Of a stretch of 64,000 bases of DNA, positions 46,657 to 55,146 are shown piece after piece (the stretch's first letter is position 1; every line of letters starts with the position of its first letter). The notes below the pieces were generated by a model, which worked only from the letters and a program-made list of their open reading frames with translations, did not search any database and was not told the DNA's origin. The translations under genes were made by a program, and so were the position numbers. The DNA is from Phycisphaerales bacterium (lineage in GTDB: Bacteria; Planctomycetota; Phycisphaerae; Phycisphaerales; SM1A02), in contig JAQWMQ010000006.1 in NCBI GenBank assembly GCA_029246705.1, positions 1 through 64,000 on the forward strand. Reading direction: 5' to 3'.

Positions 46657-48093
46657 TCACCCGTTCCATTCCGAAAGCAGCATCAGCAGATCGTTGCCGT
46701 CTACCAGGGTGTTTCCGTCGATGTCTCCAGCGCATTGGGTACCAGCCGAGCACGGTCCCCAGTTGGCAAGGAGAATCAGGAGATCGCCGCCACCGATCAT
46801 TCCGTCGCCATCGAGATCGCTGGTCATCGAGCAGGTCGAGTTGAACTGGTTTCCGCCCTCGTCGACCCAGATGCCCTGGATGAAGTCGGGGAAGCTTCCG
46901 CACATGCTCGAACCACCGATCCAGGCCAGGCTCGATTCATCGCTGTTCACCGATCCGCCGTCGAGTTCGGCGCGGTTACGCTCGAACCGGCAGCCGTCGA
47001 GGTTGCTTGTGGATTCGGAGGCGTTGCTGATGGCCCCGCCGAAGATCGCACGATTCCGGTCGAAGGTGCTGTCGATGATCTCGAGCCGGCTTTCGTTGTC
47101 CGAATGTACCGCACCGCCCGCAGCACTCGCGATGTTCTGCCGGAACATGCAGTTCTCGATTCGCGAGTTGCTGGAAAACGCCCCGACGGCACCGCCATCC
47201 TGGGTCGAGGAGTTTCCGGTGAAGGTGCATGAACGAATGAGCGAGGAGCTGGAACTGGTGTCGTAGATCGCACCGCCTCGACTGGCGGCGTTGTCATCGA
47301 AGGTGCACCCGGTGATCACCGGCGAGACCCCGACATTGAGGATGCAGCTTCCGCTGATCGAGAAATGTCCTTCGAAGTGGCAATTGGTGACCATCGGATC
47401 ACTGCCCGTCCGATTGTCGATCGCGGCGCTTTTCGGTCCGACGTTGTAACTGAAGGTGCAGTCGGTGATGGTGGCGGAGCTTTCCTCGCTGTTGCTGACC
47501 GCACCGCCGACGATCGCGACGTTCTCGAGGAAAATGCAACGCAGGTAGGTGGCTGGTGCCTGTCGCGCGTGCACGGCTCCACCGACGTCCGCGGTGTTGC
47601 TCCTGAAGACGCAGTCGACGAATCTCGGACGACTGGAGACGAGAATCGCACCTCCGCCGATCTCCTCGAGTTCACCGACGGTGCCGTCGCCGTCAAGATC
47701 GACCCACAGGCCTTGTCCGTTCGTGATCGTGAATCCTTCGAGCGACGTTGCGTTGGTCTCGCCACCGGTCGCGTTCACGCAACGGCGAACACCCTCTCCG
47801 TCGATGAAGGTGAACGGCGATCCATGGAGAGCTCGAATCCTGACGCGTTTGCCGGCGAGGTCTATGACCTCCGTTCCACTTCCGCGGTAGACGCCGGGGC
47901 GGACCTGAATCTCGTCGCCATCGACCGCGGCGTCGATCGCCGCCTGGATCGTGGTGTGATCCCCGCCGCCAGTCGCATCGACGATGCGTATCTCCGCACT
48001 GGTGGAGGCAGTTGCCGTGAGGGCCAAGAGCACGCAGGTCTGCAGGGATCGCCTGCTGAGCCCTGCCCGTGCGGGGAGATGTGGAAAGTGCAC
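46657..48093 (-). CDS. Secreted beta-helix protein with dockerin-like C-terminus
   Basis: 478 residues from a GTG at 48093, preceded by AGAGAAGA. Signal peptide at about 10-33. The region after it (DHTTIQAAIDAAVDGDEIQVRPGVY) is the classical opening of a pectate-lyase-like beta helix, followed by many rungs with C-x-F-x-x-N-x-A and GGAV/GGAI. The C-terminus has DLDGDGMIGGGDLLILLANWG and DIDGNTLVDGNDLLMLLSEWN. It resembles the 5632 gene in plan but not in detail. No catalytic residues are evident. Confidence 0.83.
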   Translation of the reverse strand: MHFPHLPARAGLSRRSLQTCVLLALTATASTSAEIRIVDATGGGDHTTIQAAIDAAVDGDEIQVRPGVYRGSGTEVIDLAGKRVRIRALHGSPFTFIDGEGVRRCVNATGGETNATSLEGFTITNGQGLWVDLDGDGTVGELEEIGGGAILVSSRPRFVDCVFRSNTADVGGAVHARQAPATYLRCIFLENVAIVGGAVSNSEESSATITDCTFSYNVGPKSAAIDNRTGSDPMVTNCHFEGHFSISGSCILNVGVSPVITGCTFDDNAASRGGAIYDTSSSSSLIRSCTFTGNSSTQDGGAVGAFSSNSRIENCMFRQNIASAAGGAVHSDNESRLEIIDSTFDRNRAIFGGAISNASESTSNLDGCRFERNRAELDGGSVNSDESSLAWIGGSSMCGSFPDFIQGIWVDEGGNQFNSTCSMTSDLDGDGMIGGGDLLILLANWGPCSAGTQCAGDIDGNTLVDGNDLLMLLSEWNG

Positions 48094-48187
48094 TGTTCTT
48101 CTCTTTTCGAAATCAGGATTCCGGCAACACCACTGTACGCGGCGATTCCAAGGCCGGTTCCTCGACGCTCTTGAATCGGGGGAGCAT

Positions 48188-48220
48188 GACAGGAGCCCCC
48201 CTTGAAGGGGGGCTCCTGTC
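48188..48220. terminator. Hairpin downstream of flgH
   Basis: Perfect 14-bp stem (48188-48201 with 48207-48220) with a 5-nt loop, 32 nt past the flgH stop. No T-run on the minus strand. Its stem resembles that of 46591-46624. Likely ends the flagellar transcript. Confidence 0.7.
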
Positions 48221-48252
48221 GATCCACGGGGGTTCAATGGTTCGGTGGCGGG

Positions 48253-49071
48253 TCAGAAGGCGAATATCACGTCGAGGACCTGGGCGACGATCCCCTTGGT
48301 GGCCGCTTCCTTGACCATGCCGCTGTTCTGGATGTTCAGGTCGAGGTCGTAGAGACGCCAGTGCAGGATGGTGTCGTCGGGGGCGATGTGCCTCGGGTCG
48401 ATGCTTCCGGTGATGGTCTTCACCGTCGTCTCGTTGTCGGTCTTGGTGGTGTGGCGGGCCTGGAGGACCAGATTCCCGTTGGGGAGCACCTCGAGCACCG
48501 TTGCCGTGGTTCTGAAGGTGATCTCCTCCTCGCTGCCGTAGTCGCCTTCGCCATCGAAGCCCTTCACGCCCGCGAACTCGAAACGCGGCAGGTTGTTGCC
48601 GCCGTTGGCGGTGAAGAGGTTGCCGGCATTGAAGAAATCGGTCCAGGCCGCGACCTCGAGCGCGAGGTCCCAGCTCTTGTCGGTCTGGAGTTCCTGCGAT
48701 CGCTCGACCCGTGATGCTTCGAGCACCACGATGGTCACCTGGTCGTGTTCATGCCAGGTCTTCATCGGGATCGGCGTGAACAGTCCTGTTTCGATCGCAT
48801 ATCGCTCGCCGCCCTGCGAACGCATCGCCGCGGCACGCCCGGGCGGGGGTTGTTCGAAGCTGAATTCCGCCGGGGCCACCGGGTTGGGCATGACCTCGTT
48901 GTTCCGGGACTCCCGGGCGACGTTGGTCAGTGAGACATCGCTTGCGATGAAGGCCTTTCGAACCGGACTCTCCACGATGGGCGGTGCCTGGTCCTGCGGT
49001 GCCCCGTACAGCACGCTGGCGACGAAGAGGGGGGTCACGGTCGAGAGGGTGGATTCGTTGAAGAGTATCAT
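48253..49071 (-). CDS. flgH: Flagellar L-ring protein FlgH, without a lipobox
   Basis: 272 residues. The C-terminal half has the FlgH pattern: HEHDQVTIVVLEASRVERSQELQTDKSWDL, LPRFEFAGVKGFDGEGD, and VLEVLPNGNLVLQARHTTKTDNETTVKTITGSIDPRHIAPDDTI in separate stretches. It builds the outer-membrane bushing around the rod. Known FlgH is a lipoprotein with an N-terminal LxGC; here the N-terminus (LSTVTPLFVASVLYGAPQDQ) is signal-like but has no cysteine. Last gene of the flagellar set. flgI, its usual partner, is not adjacent. Confidence 0.88.
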   Translation of the reverse strand: MILFNESTLSTVTPLFVASVLYGAPQDQAPPIVESPVRKAFIASDVSLTNVARESRNNEVMPNPVAPAEFSFEQPPPGRAAAMRSQGGERYAIETGLFTPIPMKTWHEHDQVTIVVLEASRVERSQELQTDKSWDLALEVAAWTDFFNAGNLFTANGGNNLPRFEFAGVKGFDGEGDYGSEEEITFRTTATVLEVLPNGNLVLQARHTTKTDNETTVKTITGSIDPRHIAPDDTILHWRLYDLDLNIQNSGMVKEAATKGIVAQVLDVIFAF

Positions 49072-49106
49072 CGGTGGTTCCGTTCGAGACTACGTGTTCA
49101 CTTGGT

Positions 49107-50198
49107 TCAGTTGATCAGGGTCGCGTGGTCCGAGTCCTGCACCACGACCTGGATCGGTCTTGCGTCGCGCGGTTGGACCCCGGGCGTGTTGCTTCGCACC
49201 GTGATGGTGTCGCCGGGGCGACCTTCCTCGAGTGCTATGCAGTCGAGGATCATGGACCAGCCGGCGCCGCCGGAGCGCACCTTGATCGGGCTGTTGCGCT
49301 TGACGCTCGGAACGAAGTGGCGTGGTTGCAGGATGGTGTCCGCCTCGACCCGCTTGTCGAGCTCGCTGCCGATCATCGGGGTGATCACCGCCATCTCGCG
49401 AGCTCGTTCGAGCTGCATCCATTCGGTTCGCACCGAGATGTCGTCGATATCCACGCGTTCGCCGCGCTTCATCTCGGCCCGGGTGCGGTGCACCATGGCC
49501 TTGATCTCCAGGGTGGCGACCGCCGTTCCGGCCGGTTCGCCGTCCAGGTGGATGCGGAAGCCGCGTGATCCGTCTCCGGCGTCGTCGGTCGCTTCCAGCG
49601 AAGGGTGCCCATCGCGAATGTTCAGGATGGCGATTTTCGTCATCCTGATCCTGACGCGCAAGGGTCCCTCGGAGGCGCCGAGCCCGGCGAGAAGTCTTTC
49701 CGCGATCAGGCCCCGGGGGGAGTCCTCGGTGAGGACCGATCGTGGGTCGAAGATCATTTCCTGAAGCTCCGGTTCCACCTGGACCTTGACCGGGTCCTGG
49801 CTGCTCGGAGTGAGCGGGACGGTCGCGCCGTAGACCATCGGGGCGCAGGCGGCGGGGCCGGTGCCGACTTTCGAGGCGGCCGCCATCCCCATGGGTCGGA
49901 CGATCACGGTGTTTCCACTCAGGTCGAACCGTGCCCGGTTCGCGCCGGCCTCGGTCAGTGCTCTTCGCACGTCGTCCACGGTCAGCTCGAGCGGTCGGGA
50001 GGAATCCCGGAACACGCCGACCTCGAGGTTCGACCATCGCTGGGCGTGTTCGCCCTCGATTCGCGCGATATCCCGAAGGACGACGCGGCCATCGGCGTTT
50101 CTCATGCGTACCGAGCGCTTCAGGACGATTTCGTCCGCATGTGCGGTGAACCCGCTGGCGAGGATGAGTCCGCAGAGAATGATCAGCTGTCGTTTCAC
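49107..50198 (-). CDS. flgA: Flagellar P-ring assembly protein FlgA
   Basis: 363 residues from a GTG at 50198, with AGGAG 8 nt before it. Signal peptide at about 1-22 (ending TAHA). The C-terminal third has the SAF/FlgA pattern (KRGERVDIDDI, LDKRVEADTILQPRHFVPSVKRNSPIKV, GRPGDTITVRSNT). It is a periplasmic chaperone for FlgI. Longer than the roughly 220 residues usual in Proteobacteria; the N-terminal half is an additional domain. It lies between flgG and flgH, as in many flagellar operons. Confidence 0.88.
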   Translation of the reverse strand: MKRQLIILCGLILASGFTAHADEIVLKRSVRMRNADGRVVLRDIARIEGEHAQRWSNLEVGVFRDSSRPLELTVDDVRRALTEAGANRARFDLSGNTVIVRPMGMAAASKVGTGPAACAPMVYGATVPLTPSSQDPVKVQVEPELQEMIFDPRSVLTEDSPRGLIAERLLAGLGASEGPLRVRIRMTKIAILNIRDGHPSLEATDDAGDGSRGFRIHLDGEPAGTAVATLEIKAMVHRTRAEMKRGERVDIDDISVRTEWMQLERAREMAVITPMIGSELDKRVEADTILQPRHFVPSVKRNSPIKVRSGGAGWSMILDCIALEEGRPGDTITVRSNTPGVQPRDARPIQVVVQDSDHATLIN

Positions 50199-50221
50199 GT
50201 GAATGCTCCTGGTTGCTCGGA

Positions 50222-51028
50222 TCAGAATCGACGGAGGTTGACGATTTCCTGCAGCGTCTCGTTCGCGGCCTGGATGACCTGCGAATTCATCTCGAAGGCG
50301 CGCTGCGTCTTGATGAGCGTGACCAGCTCGGTGACCGGTTCGGCATTCGATGCTTCGAGGTAGTACTGCTTGATGGAACCGTATCCGTCCTGTCCCGCCT
50401 CGCCGACCTCGGCCTCGCCGGAAGCCTCGGTGGGTACGTAGACGTTGCTGCCGATCGCCTGGAGTCCGGCGGGGTTGATGAAGCGTGCCAGTTCGATCTG
50501 GCCTGCGACGTTGGTCGCACCGCCCTGCTGGTACTGCACGTATCCCCACTCGTCGATGGTCAGGTTGGTCGCATCACTGGGGATGGCGAAGTTCTCGGCG
50601 AGCCTGAAGCCCTCGCTGTTGGACATCACCCATTCGCCGTCGTTGTTGCGGGTGAAGTCGCCGGCTCGCGTGTAGCCGTACCCGTCGGGTGACATGCCGG
50701 GCGAGATCTCGACCTGGAACCAGCCGTCTCCAAGGATGGCGAGGTCGAAGGGGTCGGAGCTCGGTTGCAATGAACCCTGGCTGACATCCAGGCTGGTTCC
50801 GCTGACCGAGACACCCAGGCCGACCTGCTGTCCGGTGGGCGTGGCGTTGCCGTACTGGTCCTCGATGCCGGGCTGGGCCTGCTCGAGGTAGAACAGATCC
50901 TCGAAGTTGGTCCGACTCGCCTTGAATGCGGTGGTGTTGACGTTGGCCAGGTTGTTGGCGGTCACGTCCAGTGCGGTGCTCAGTGCATTGAGCCCGGTTG
51001 ATGCGGTGTTGAGTGCGATGCTTGACAT
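50222..51028 (-). CDS. flgG: Flagellar distal rod protein FlgG
   Basis: 268 residues, the standard FlgG length. The N-terminal TGLNALSTALDVTANNLANVNTTAFKASRTNFEDLFY and C-terminal EASNAEPVTELVTLIKTQRAFEMNSQVIQAANETLQ are the rod/hook signature helices that pack into the filament axis. Residues about 50-60 match the FlgG-specific region. Secreted by the flagellar export apparatus, without a signal peptide. Confidence 0.95.
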   Translation of the reverse strand: MSSIALNTASTGLNALSTALDVTANNLANVNTTAFKASRTNFEDLFYLEQAQPGIEDQYGNATPTGQQVGLGVSVSGTSLDVSQGSLQPSSDPFDLAILGDGWFQVEISPGMSPDGYGYTRAGDFTRNNDGEWVMSNSEGFRLAENFAIPSDATNLTIDEWGYVQYQQGGATNVAGQIELARFINPAGLQAIGSNVYVPTEASGEAEVGEAGQDGYGSIKQYYLEASNAEPVTELVTLIKTQRAFEMNSQVIQAANETLQEIVNLRRF

Positions 51029-51065
51029 GGTCGTCTGCTCCGAGGTCCTGGTGTTTCGTTGAGAA

Positions 51066-51839
51066 TCAGACGACGCGGCCGAGTGCGGTCACCGCCTGGC
51101 CGATCATCGCGTCCTGGTACTGGATGAGTCGCGAGTTCATCTCGATCTCGCGCGTGAGCTTGATCATCTCGACCATGCCGGTCACCGGATCGGCGCCGCT
51201 GGACTCGAGTGATGCACCGATGACATCGGTCATCGAATCGGCCGTGATCTTCGCGTCGGTCTCGAAGAGGTTCTCGCCGGCCGGCTTGACCTGCATCCCC
51301 TCCGGCTTGACCAGCGCCATCTTCGCCATGGGTTCGTTCAGGTTCTCGCGGTCCAGGAGTTCGCCCTTGGACCCGAAGCCTGAAAAACGAAGTTGTTCAT
51401 CCCCGGACAGTTGGATCCGTCGTCCGCGCTCGTCCAGGATCGAGAGTCCGCTGGCGGCATGGCGAAGAATGCCCTGGTCGTCGAACTGCAGTCGTCCGTC
51501 ACGCGTCAGGTTGGTGCGACCGTTGCGATCCCCTTCGACGTGCAGGAAGGCATCGCCGCGAAGGGCGAGGTCGGTCTTCTGGTCGGTGTGCTCGATCGAT
51601 CCCTGCCGGAGGTTCGGGCCGGAAAACCCGATCGTGGTTCCGCCGCCGAGTTGTTCAAGCAGCTGCCGGCTGTCGAAACCCGAGCGCATCTGCTGCGGTT
51701 CGCGGGGACGTTCGGCCATCACCACCTCGCTGGGCTTGAAGGCGGTGGTGTTCACGTTGGCGAGGTTGTTCGCGAGCACGTTCATCTTGTGCTGGGAGCA
51801 GGAGATGCCGTTTGCACTGAGATAGAGGCCGTAGTTCAT
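51066..51839 (-). CDS. flgF: Flagellar proximal rod protein FlgF-like
   Basis: 257 residues. Rod signature at the N-terminus (MNVLANNLANVNTTAFKPSEV) and C-terminus (DPVTGMVEMIKLTREIEMNSRLIQYQDAMIGQAV). Its place before flgG and the shorter core fit FlgF. The ATG overlaps the stop of the small upstream ORF by ATGA. Confidence 0.85.
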   Translation of the reverse strand: MNYGLYLSANGISCSQHKMNVLANNLANVNTTAFKPSEVVMAERPREPQQMRSGFDSRQLLEQLGGGTTIGFSGPNLRQGSIEHTDQKTDLALRGDAFLHVEGDRNGRTNLTRDGRLQFDDQGILRHAASGLSILDERGRRIQLSGDEQLRFSGFGSKGELLDRENLNEPMAKMALVKPEGMQVKPAGENLFETDAKITADSMTDVIGASLESSGADPVTGMVEMIKLTREIEMNSRLIQYQDAMIGQAVTALGRVV

Positions 51840-52030
51840 CGTGAATCCCCCGCCCGAAAGTCCGCTCGGGTTGCGAGATGAAGTGCTGCGGCTCGTCGAG
51901 CGAGCCGGTCGATCTCCTGGCCCAGCCGGTCAGCGGCCAGGAGGTCCAGGGTGGTGTCTTGTTCCGGGTCCTTGCTGCGTTCATGCCTCCAGGCATCCAG
52001 CAGCAACCGGCGTAACGAACGGTTTCGCAT
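51836..52030 (-). CDS. 64-residue protein coupled to flgF, unknown
   Basis: The ATG at 52030 has a strong AAGGAG 8 nt upstream, and the stop overlaps the flgF start (ATGA), so this is very likely translated. The protein is helical and charged (RNRSLRRLLLDAWRHERSKD, then DLLAADRLGQEIDRLARRAAAL), with no signal or membrane segment. It stands first in the flagellar operon. It could be a regulator or a chaperone of rod subunits; no family recognised. Confidence 0.68.
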   Translation of the reverse strand: MRNRSLRRLLLDAWRHERSKDPEQDTTLDLLAADRLGQEIDRLARRAAALHLATRADFRAGDSR

Positions 52031-52119
52031 GTGGGCACTCCTTGCCTTGCGTGACTCAATCGCCGTGAGCTGCATGTCCTGTTGCAAGCCCCATGCCGGA
52101 CCGGATTTGGGGCAAAAAC

Positions 52120-52141
52120 CCCGTTTAGAGGCTCTCAGGGG
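52120..52141 (-). promoter_or_regulatory. Candidate regulatory element upstream of the flagellar operon
   Basis: TTTAGAGGCTCTCA (52124-52137, plus-strand reading) is identical to 12971-12984 upstream of clpB, with CCCG and GGGG flanks conserved. It is 94 nt from the first ATG of the operon. A small inverted repeat GGGGCAAAAACCCC (52109-52122) abuts it. Confidence 0.45.
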
Positions 52142-52223
52142 TGGTTGGCACGTCCAGAAATGAACGCGACATCCGCCTGAATGGGCCCGACCGGCAGGAA
52201 TTGCGCGTGGGAACCATTTCTGG

Positions 52224-52514
52224 ATGAAACCGAGCACTGGAGTCGATGCCATCCTCGAAGGCGAGTTCTCCATGGTTGATCACACCCAGGCCTGTCCGCA
52301 CCTCGATCGCAACGATCTCCGCTGTGCCTGCCACTTCAGGCTGGGCCGGCTGTCGGAGGCCTTCCAGGTCTGCTGCAACGAATTCCATGGCTGTGCGTTG
52401 TTTCACCGCTTGAATCACGAATCCGTGTCCGCCGAGGCGTCTCGCGGGGCCGATTCCACGACCGAATTGACCATCCATGGCCGCACCGAGCAGCTTCGAT
52501 CAACCGGTTCGTGA
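52224..52514 (+). CDS. Small Cys-rich protein, probably metal-binding
   Basis: 96 residues from the ATG at 52224, or 80 from 52272 (which has AAGGCGAG upstream). The core has CPHLDRNDLRCACHFRL then CCNEFHGCALFHRL, a set of six cysteines with histidines that suggests an iron-sulphur or zinc site. The 3' end overlaps the recombinase gene by 38 nt in another frame. It is divergent from the flagellar operon. I recall no characterised member. Confidence 0.55.
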   Translation: MKPSTGVDAILEGEFSMVDHTQACPHLDRNDLRCACHFRLGRLSEAFQVCCNEFHGCALFHRLNHESVSAEASRGADSTTELTIHGRTEQLRSTGS

Positions 52515-53394
52515 CTTCCTGGCGTTCGCCCGGGTCGAAGCGGGGCTCGCATCCGCCACGATCGAGGCCTACACCCGGGACCTGAATGACATGGTTCGTG
52601 ACCTCGCGGCTGCCGGTATCACCGAGCCGGAGGCGGTGGACGCCGAGGATCTCGCATCCCACCTGCGTTCCCTGGCCCGGGATCGCGACATGCAGCCTTC
52701 CTCGATCGCGCGGCACCTGGCGACCCTGCGGGTCTTCTTCCGCTGGCTGGACGCCAATCGACGCATCGAACGCGATCCCGCCCGCTTGCTCGAGCGACCA
52801 ACCCGGTGGAAGAAGCTTCCCGGGGTGATGAGTCCGCGAAAGATGCGTGCGCTGGTCGAAGCGCCACGGCCTGAATTCGGAAGACTCTGGTTGCGTGACC
52901 GGGCGATGCTCGAACTCATGTATGCCGCAGGTCTCCGTGCCTCGGAGGTCGGTCGGATCCGGCTGAACGAGTTCCACGAGGAGACCATGCTCGTCACCGT
53001 CCACGGCAAGGGCGAGAAGACCCGGATCGTCCCCATCGGAGAACCGGCTCGCGACTGGACCCTCAAGTACATCGACGAGGAACGCCCACGCCTGGCACGG
53101 TTCAAGGACGGTCGCGACGACCATCGACTGTTGCTTTCCGCCGGTGGCCGCCCCCTCGAGCGGGTCGCGGTCTGGCAGATCGTACGCAAGTACGCCAGCC
53201 TCGCCGACCTGGAAGGGGTGCACCCGCACCAGTTGCGGCACAGCTTCGCGACCCACCTGGTGCAGGGTGGTGCGGACCTCCGGGTGGTCCAGGAGCTGCT
53301 CGGTCATGCCGATATCGGCACCACCCAGATCTACACCCATGTCGATCGAACCCATCTCCGGGATGTGATCAGGACCTGCCTGCCCCGAGGCTGA
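52477..53394 (+). CDS. Tyrosine recombinase XerC/XerD
   Basis: 305 residues, the length of Xer recombinases. N-terminal SAM-like DNA-binding domain (about 5-95), then the catalytic domain with Arg in AGLRASEV, Lys in HGKGEKTR, HQLRHSFATHL, HADIGTTQIYTHV (His and nucleophilic Tyr). It resolves chromosome dimers at dif with a partner. XerC and XerD cannot be told apart with confidence here. It stands alone rather than within an integrative element, so it is most likely the housekeeping enzyme. Confidence 0.9.
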   Translation: MAAPSSFDQPVRDFLAFARVEAGLASATIEAYTRDLNDMVRDLAAAGITEPEAVDAEDLASHLRSLARDRDMQPSSIARHLATLRVFFRWLDANRRIERDPARLLERPTRWKKLPGVMSPRKMRALVEAPRPEFGRLWLRDRAMLELMYAAGLRASEVGRIRLNEFHEETMLVTVHGKGEKTRIVPIGEPARDWTLKYIDEERPRLARFKDGRDDHRLLLSAGGRPLERVAVWQIVRKYASLADLEGVHPHQLRHSFATHLVQGGADLRVVQELLGHADIGTTQIYTHVDRTHLRDVIRTCLPRG

Positions 53395-53436
53395 GGTTCG
53401 CAGGGGGCCCGGCCCCCCGTGACGCGGCGGGGATGC

Positions 53437-53442
53437 TCTAAT
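53437..53442 (+). promoter_or_regulatory. -10-like TCTAAT 6 nt before the zwf ATG
   Basis: TCTAAT is followed by GCGCCC and the ATG at 53449. No Shine-Dalgarno exists, so a leaderless message is plausible, as for the genes at 14866 and 15887. Confidence 0.4.
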
Positions 53443-53448
53443 GCGCCC

Positions 53449-54981
53449 ATGCAAGTCGACTCCTGTGTCCTGGTGATCTTCGGTGCTTCAGGTGACCTGA
53501 CGCGTCGCAAGCTGATCCCCGCCATGTTCGAGATGTTCTGCGCCGGGCTTCTGCCGCGCGAGGCCTGCGTGCTGGGCACCGCACGTCGCGCGAAGTCCGA
53601 CGACGAGTGGCGCGAGGAACTCGAGCCGTGGGTGCGTGAGCACGCCGCGCACTTCGATGAAGCCTCCTGGCACAAGTTCGCCCAGCACATCCACTACCAC
53701 GCCTGCGACGCCACCAGCGACGACAGCTATCCCGGGCTGCGTGATCGCATCGAAGAAGTCGGCAAGCGCCACGGTTGCAGCGGGAACGTGCTCTTCTTCC
53801 TCTCGGTCGCACCCAACCTCTACGAACCGATCGTGGAATGCATCGATCGTGCGGGCATGGTGACCGAAGGCAAGCGCTGGTGCAGCATCGATCCTTCATC
53901 GCGTTCCTGGCAGCGCATCATCGTCGAGAAACCCTTCGGTACCGACGCCGCGACCGCCGCCACCCTGAACCGCGTCCTCGGCCGCGCCTTCGAGGAGGAG
54001 GCGATCTACCGGATCGACCACTACCTCGGGAAGGAAGTGGTGCAGGGGATCCTCGCCTTCCGCTTCGCCAACACGATCTTCGAGCCGATCTGGAACCAGC
54101 GCTACATCGACAACATCCAGATCACCGCCGCGGAGACGGTGGGGGTCGAGGACCGCACCGCCTTCTACGACGGGGCCGGCGCGATCCGCGACATGATCCA
54201 GTCGCACCTCTTCCAGATCCTCACCTTCGTGGCGATGGAACCGCCCACCCTCTACAGCGCCGCGCACGTGCGCTCCGAGAAGATCAAGGTGATCGATGCG
54301 CTGCGCATCCCGCAGGACGACCGGCTCGAGGAGTACTGCGCACTCGGGCAGTACGGGCCCGAGGGCGACCAGCCCGGCTACGCCGAGCTTGAAGGTGTCG
54401 CCGAGGGTTCCACCACCGAGACCTACGCGGCCCTCGCCCTCTTCATGGACAACTGGCGCTGGGCGGGCACCCCGTTCTTCCTGCGCAGCGGCAAGCGCCT
54501 CGCGCGCAAGAGCACCGAGGTCGTGATCAGCTTCCGACCGCCCGCGGCGAACCTCTTCCGCAAGTTGCCCGGCATCGATGGCGGAAACGGCTTGATCCCC
54601 AACCGGATCGTCATGGAGATCGCGCCGCGCGAATCGATCCGCGTCCGCTTCGAATCGAAGGTGCCCGGCCTCGAGTTCAAGCTCGATTCGCTGGAGATGG
54701 ATTCCGACTTCCACGAACGCTTCAAGGTCGAGGAGGTCGAGGCCTACGGTCCGCTGATCATCGATGCGATGCGGGGCGACCAGACGCTCTTCAAGCACCG
54801 CTACGAAGTCGAAGGGGCCTGGGCGGCGGTGATGCCGTTCCTCGACGAACGATCCGCGGGGCTCCGCGCCGGGATTCGCGGCAACTACGCCCCGGGCAGC
54901 TGGGGGCCGGCCTCTTCGGACGCCCTGGTGGCGCGTCACGGCGCAGCCTGGAACAACGAAAACGCCGCACAGCCGCACTGA
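53449..54981 (+). CDS. zwf: Glucose-6-phosphate 1-dehydrogenase
   Basis: 510 residues. Nucleotide site FGASGDLTRRKL, active-site RIDHYLGKE, and EKPFGTD, all in family order. It oxidises glucose-6-phosphate to the lactone with NADP, entering the oxidative pentose phosphate pathway. The ATG at 53449 sits at the family N-terminus (about 9 residues before the Rossmann motif). pgl, for the next step, is 1.7 kb downstream on the same strand, separated by one unknown gene. Confidence 0.96.
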   Translation: MQVDSCVLVIFGASGDLTRRKLIPAMFEMFCAGLLPREACVLGTARRAKSDDEWREELEPWVREHAAHFDEASWHKFAQHIHYHACDATSDDSYPGLRDRIEEVGKRHGCSGNVLFFLSVAPNLYEPIVECIDRAGMVTEGKRWCSIDPSSRSWQRIIVEKPFGTDAATAATLNRVLGRAFEEEAIYRIDHYLGKEVVQGILAFRFANTIFEPIWNQRYIDNIQITAAETVGVEDRTAFYDGAGAIRDMIQSHLFQILTFVAMEPPTLYSAAHVRSEKIKVIDALRIPQDDRLEEYCALGQYGPEGDQPGYAELEGVAEGSTTETYAALALFMDNWRWAGTPFFLRSGKRLARKSTEVVISFRPPAANLFRKLPGIDGGNGLIPNRIVMEIAPRESIRVRFESKVPGLEFKLDSLEMDSDFHERFKVEEVEAYGPLIIDAMRGDQTLFKHRYEVEGAWAAVMPFLDERSAGLRAGIRGNYAPGSWGPASSDALVARHGAAWNNENAAQPH

Positions 54982-54987
54982 AGATCG

Positions 54988-55014
54988 GTCCGCCCGGAAC
55001 GAACCGTTTTTTTT
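54988..55014 (+). terminator. Possible terminator after zwf
   Basis: An imperfect CGGT...ACCG hairpin is followed by eight T residues (55007-55014), the longest T-run in the window. The stem is weak. Confidence 0.4.
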
Positions 55015-55146
55015 GGCCCCTGCATGCCTTGCCTGACGCAGGGTTTCCGGGGGGTGGCTGCTCTTTCACAAGGCACTTCCGGTCCGCGACCCGGATTCGG
55101 TCGGCCTCGTATTCGACCATCAGGCACATCGACCGGGGATTCGGAG

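Noticed and set aside
46591-48220. The similar hairpins at 46591 and 48188 as the ends of a mobile element
   Set aside because: The DNA between them is one ordinary secreted-protein gene with no transposase and no target-site duplication.
52143-52160. A sigma-54-like TGGCAC upstream of the Cys-rich gene
   Set aside because: The required GC element at the -12 position is missing (GAAAT instead of TTGCA).
52477-53394. The Xer gene as an integrase marking a genomic island
   Set aside because: No tRNA target, flanking repeats or phage genes nearby; length and motifs fit the housekeeping recombinase.
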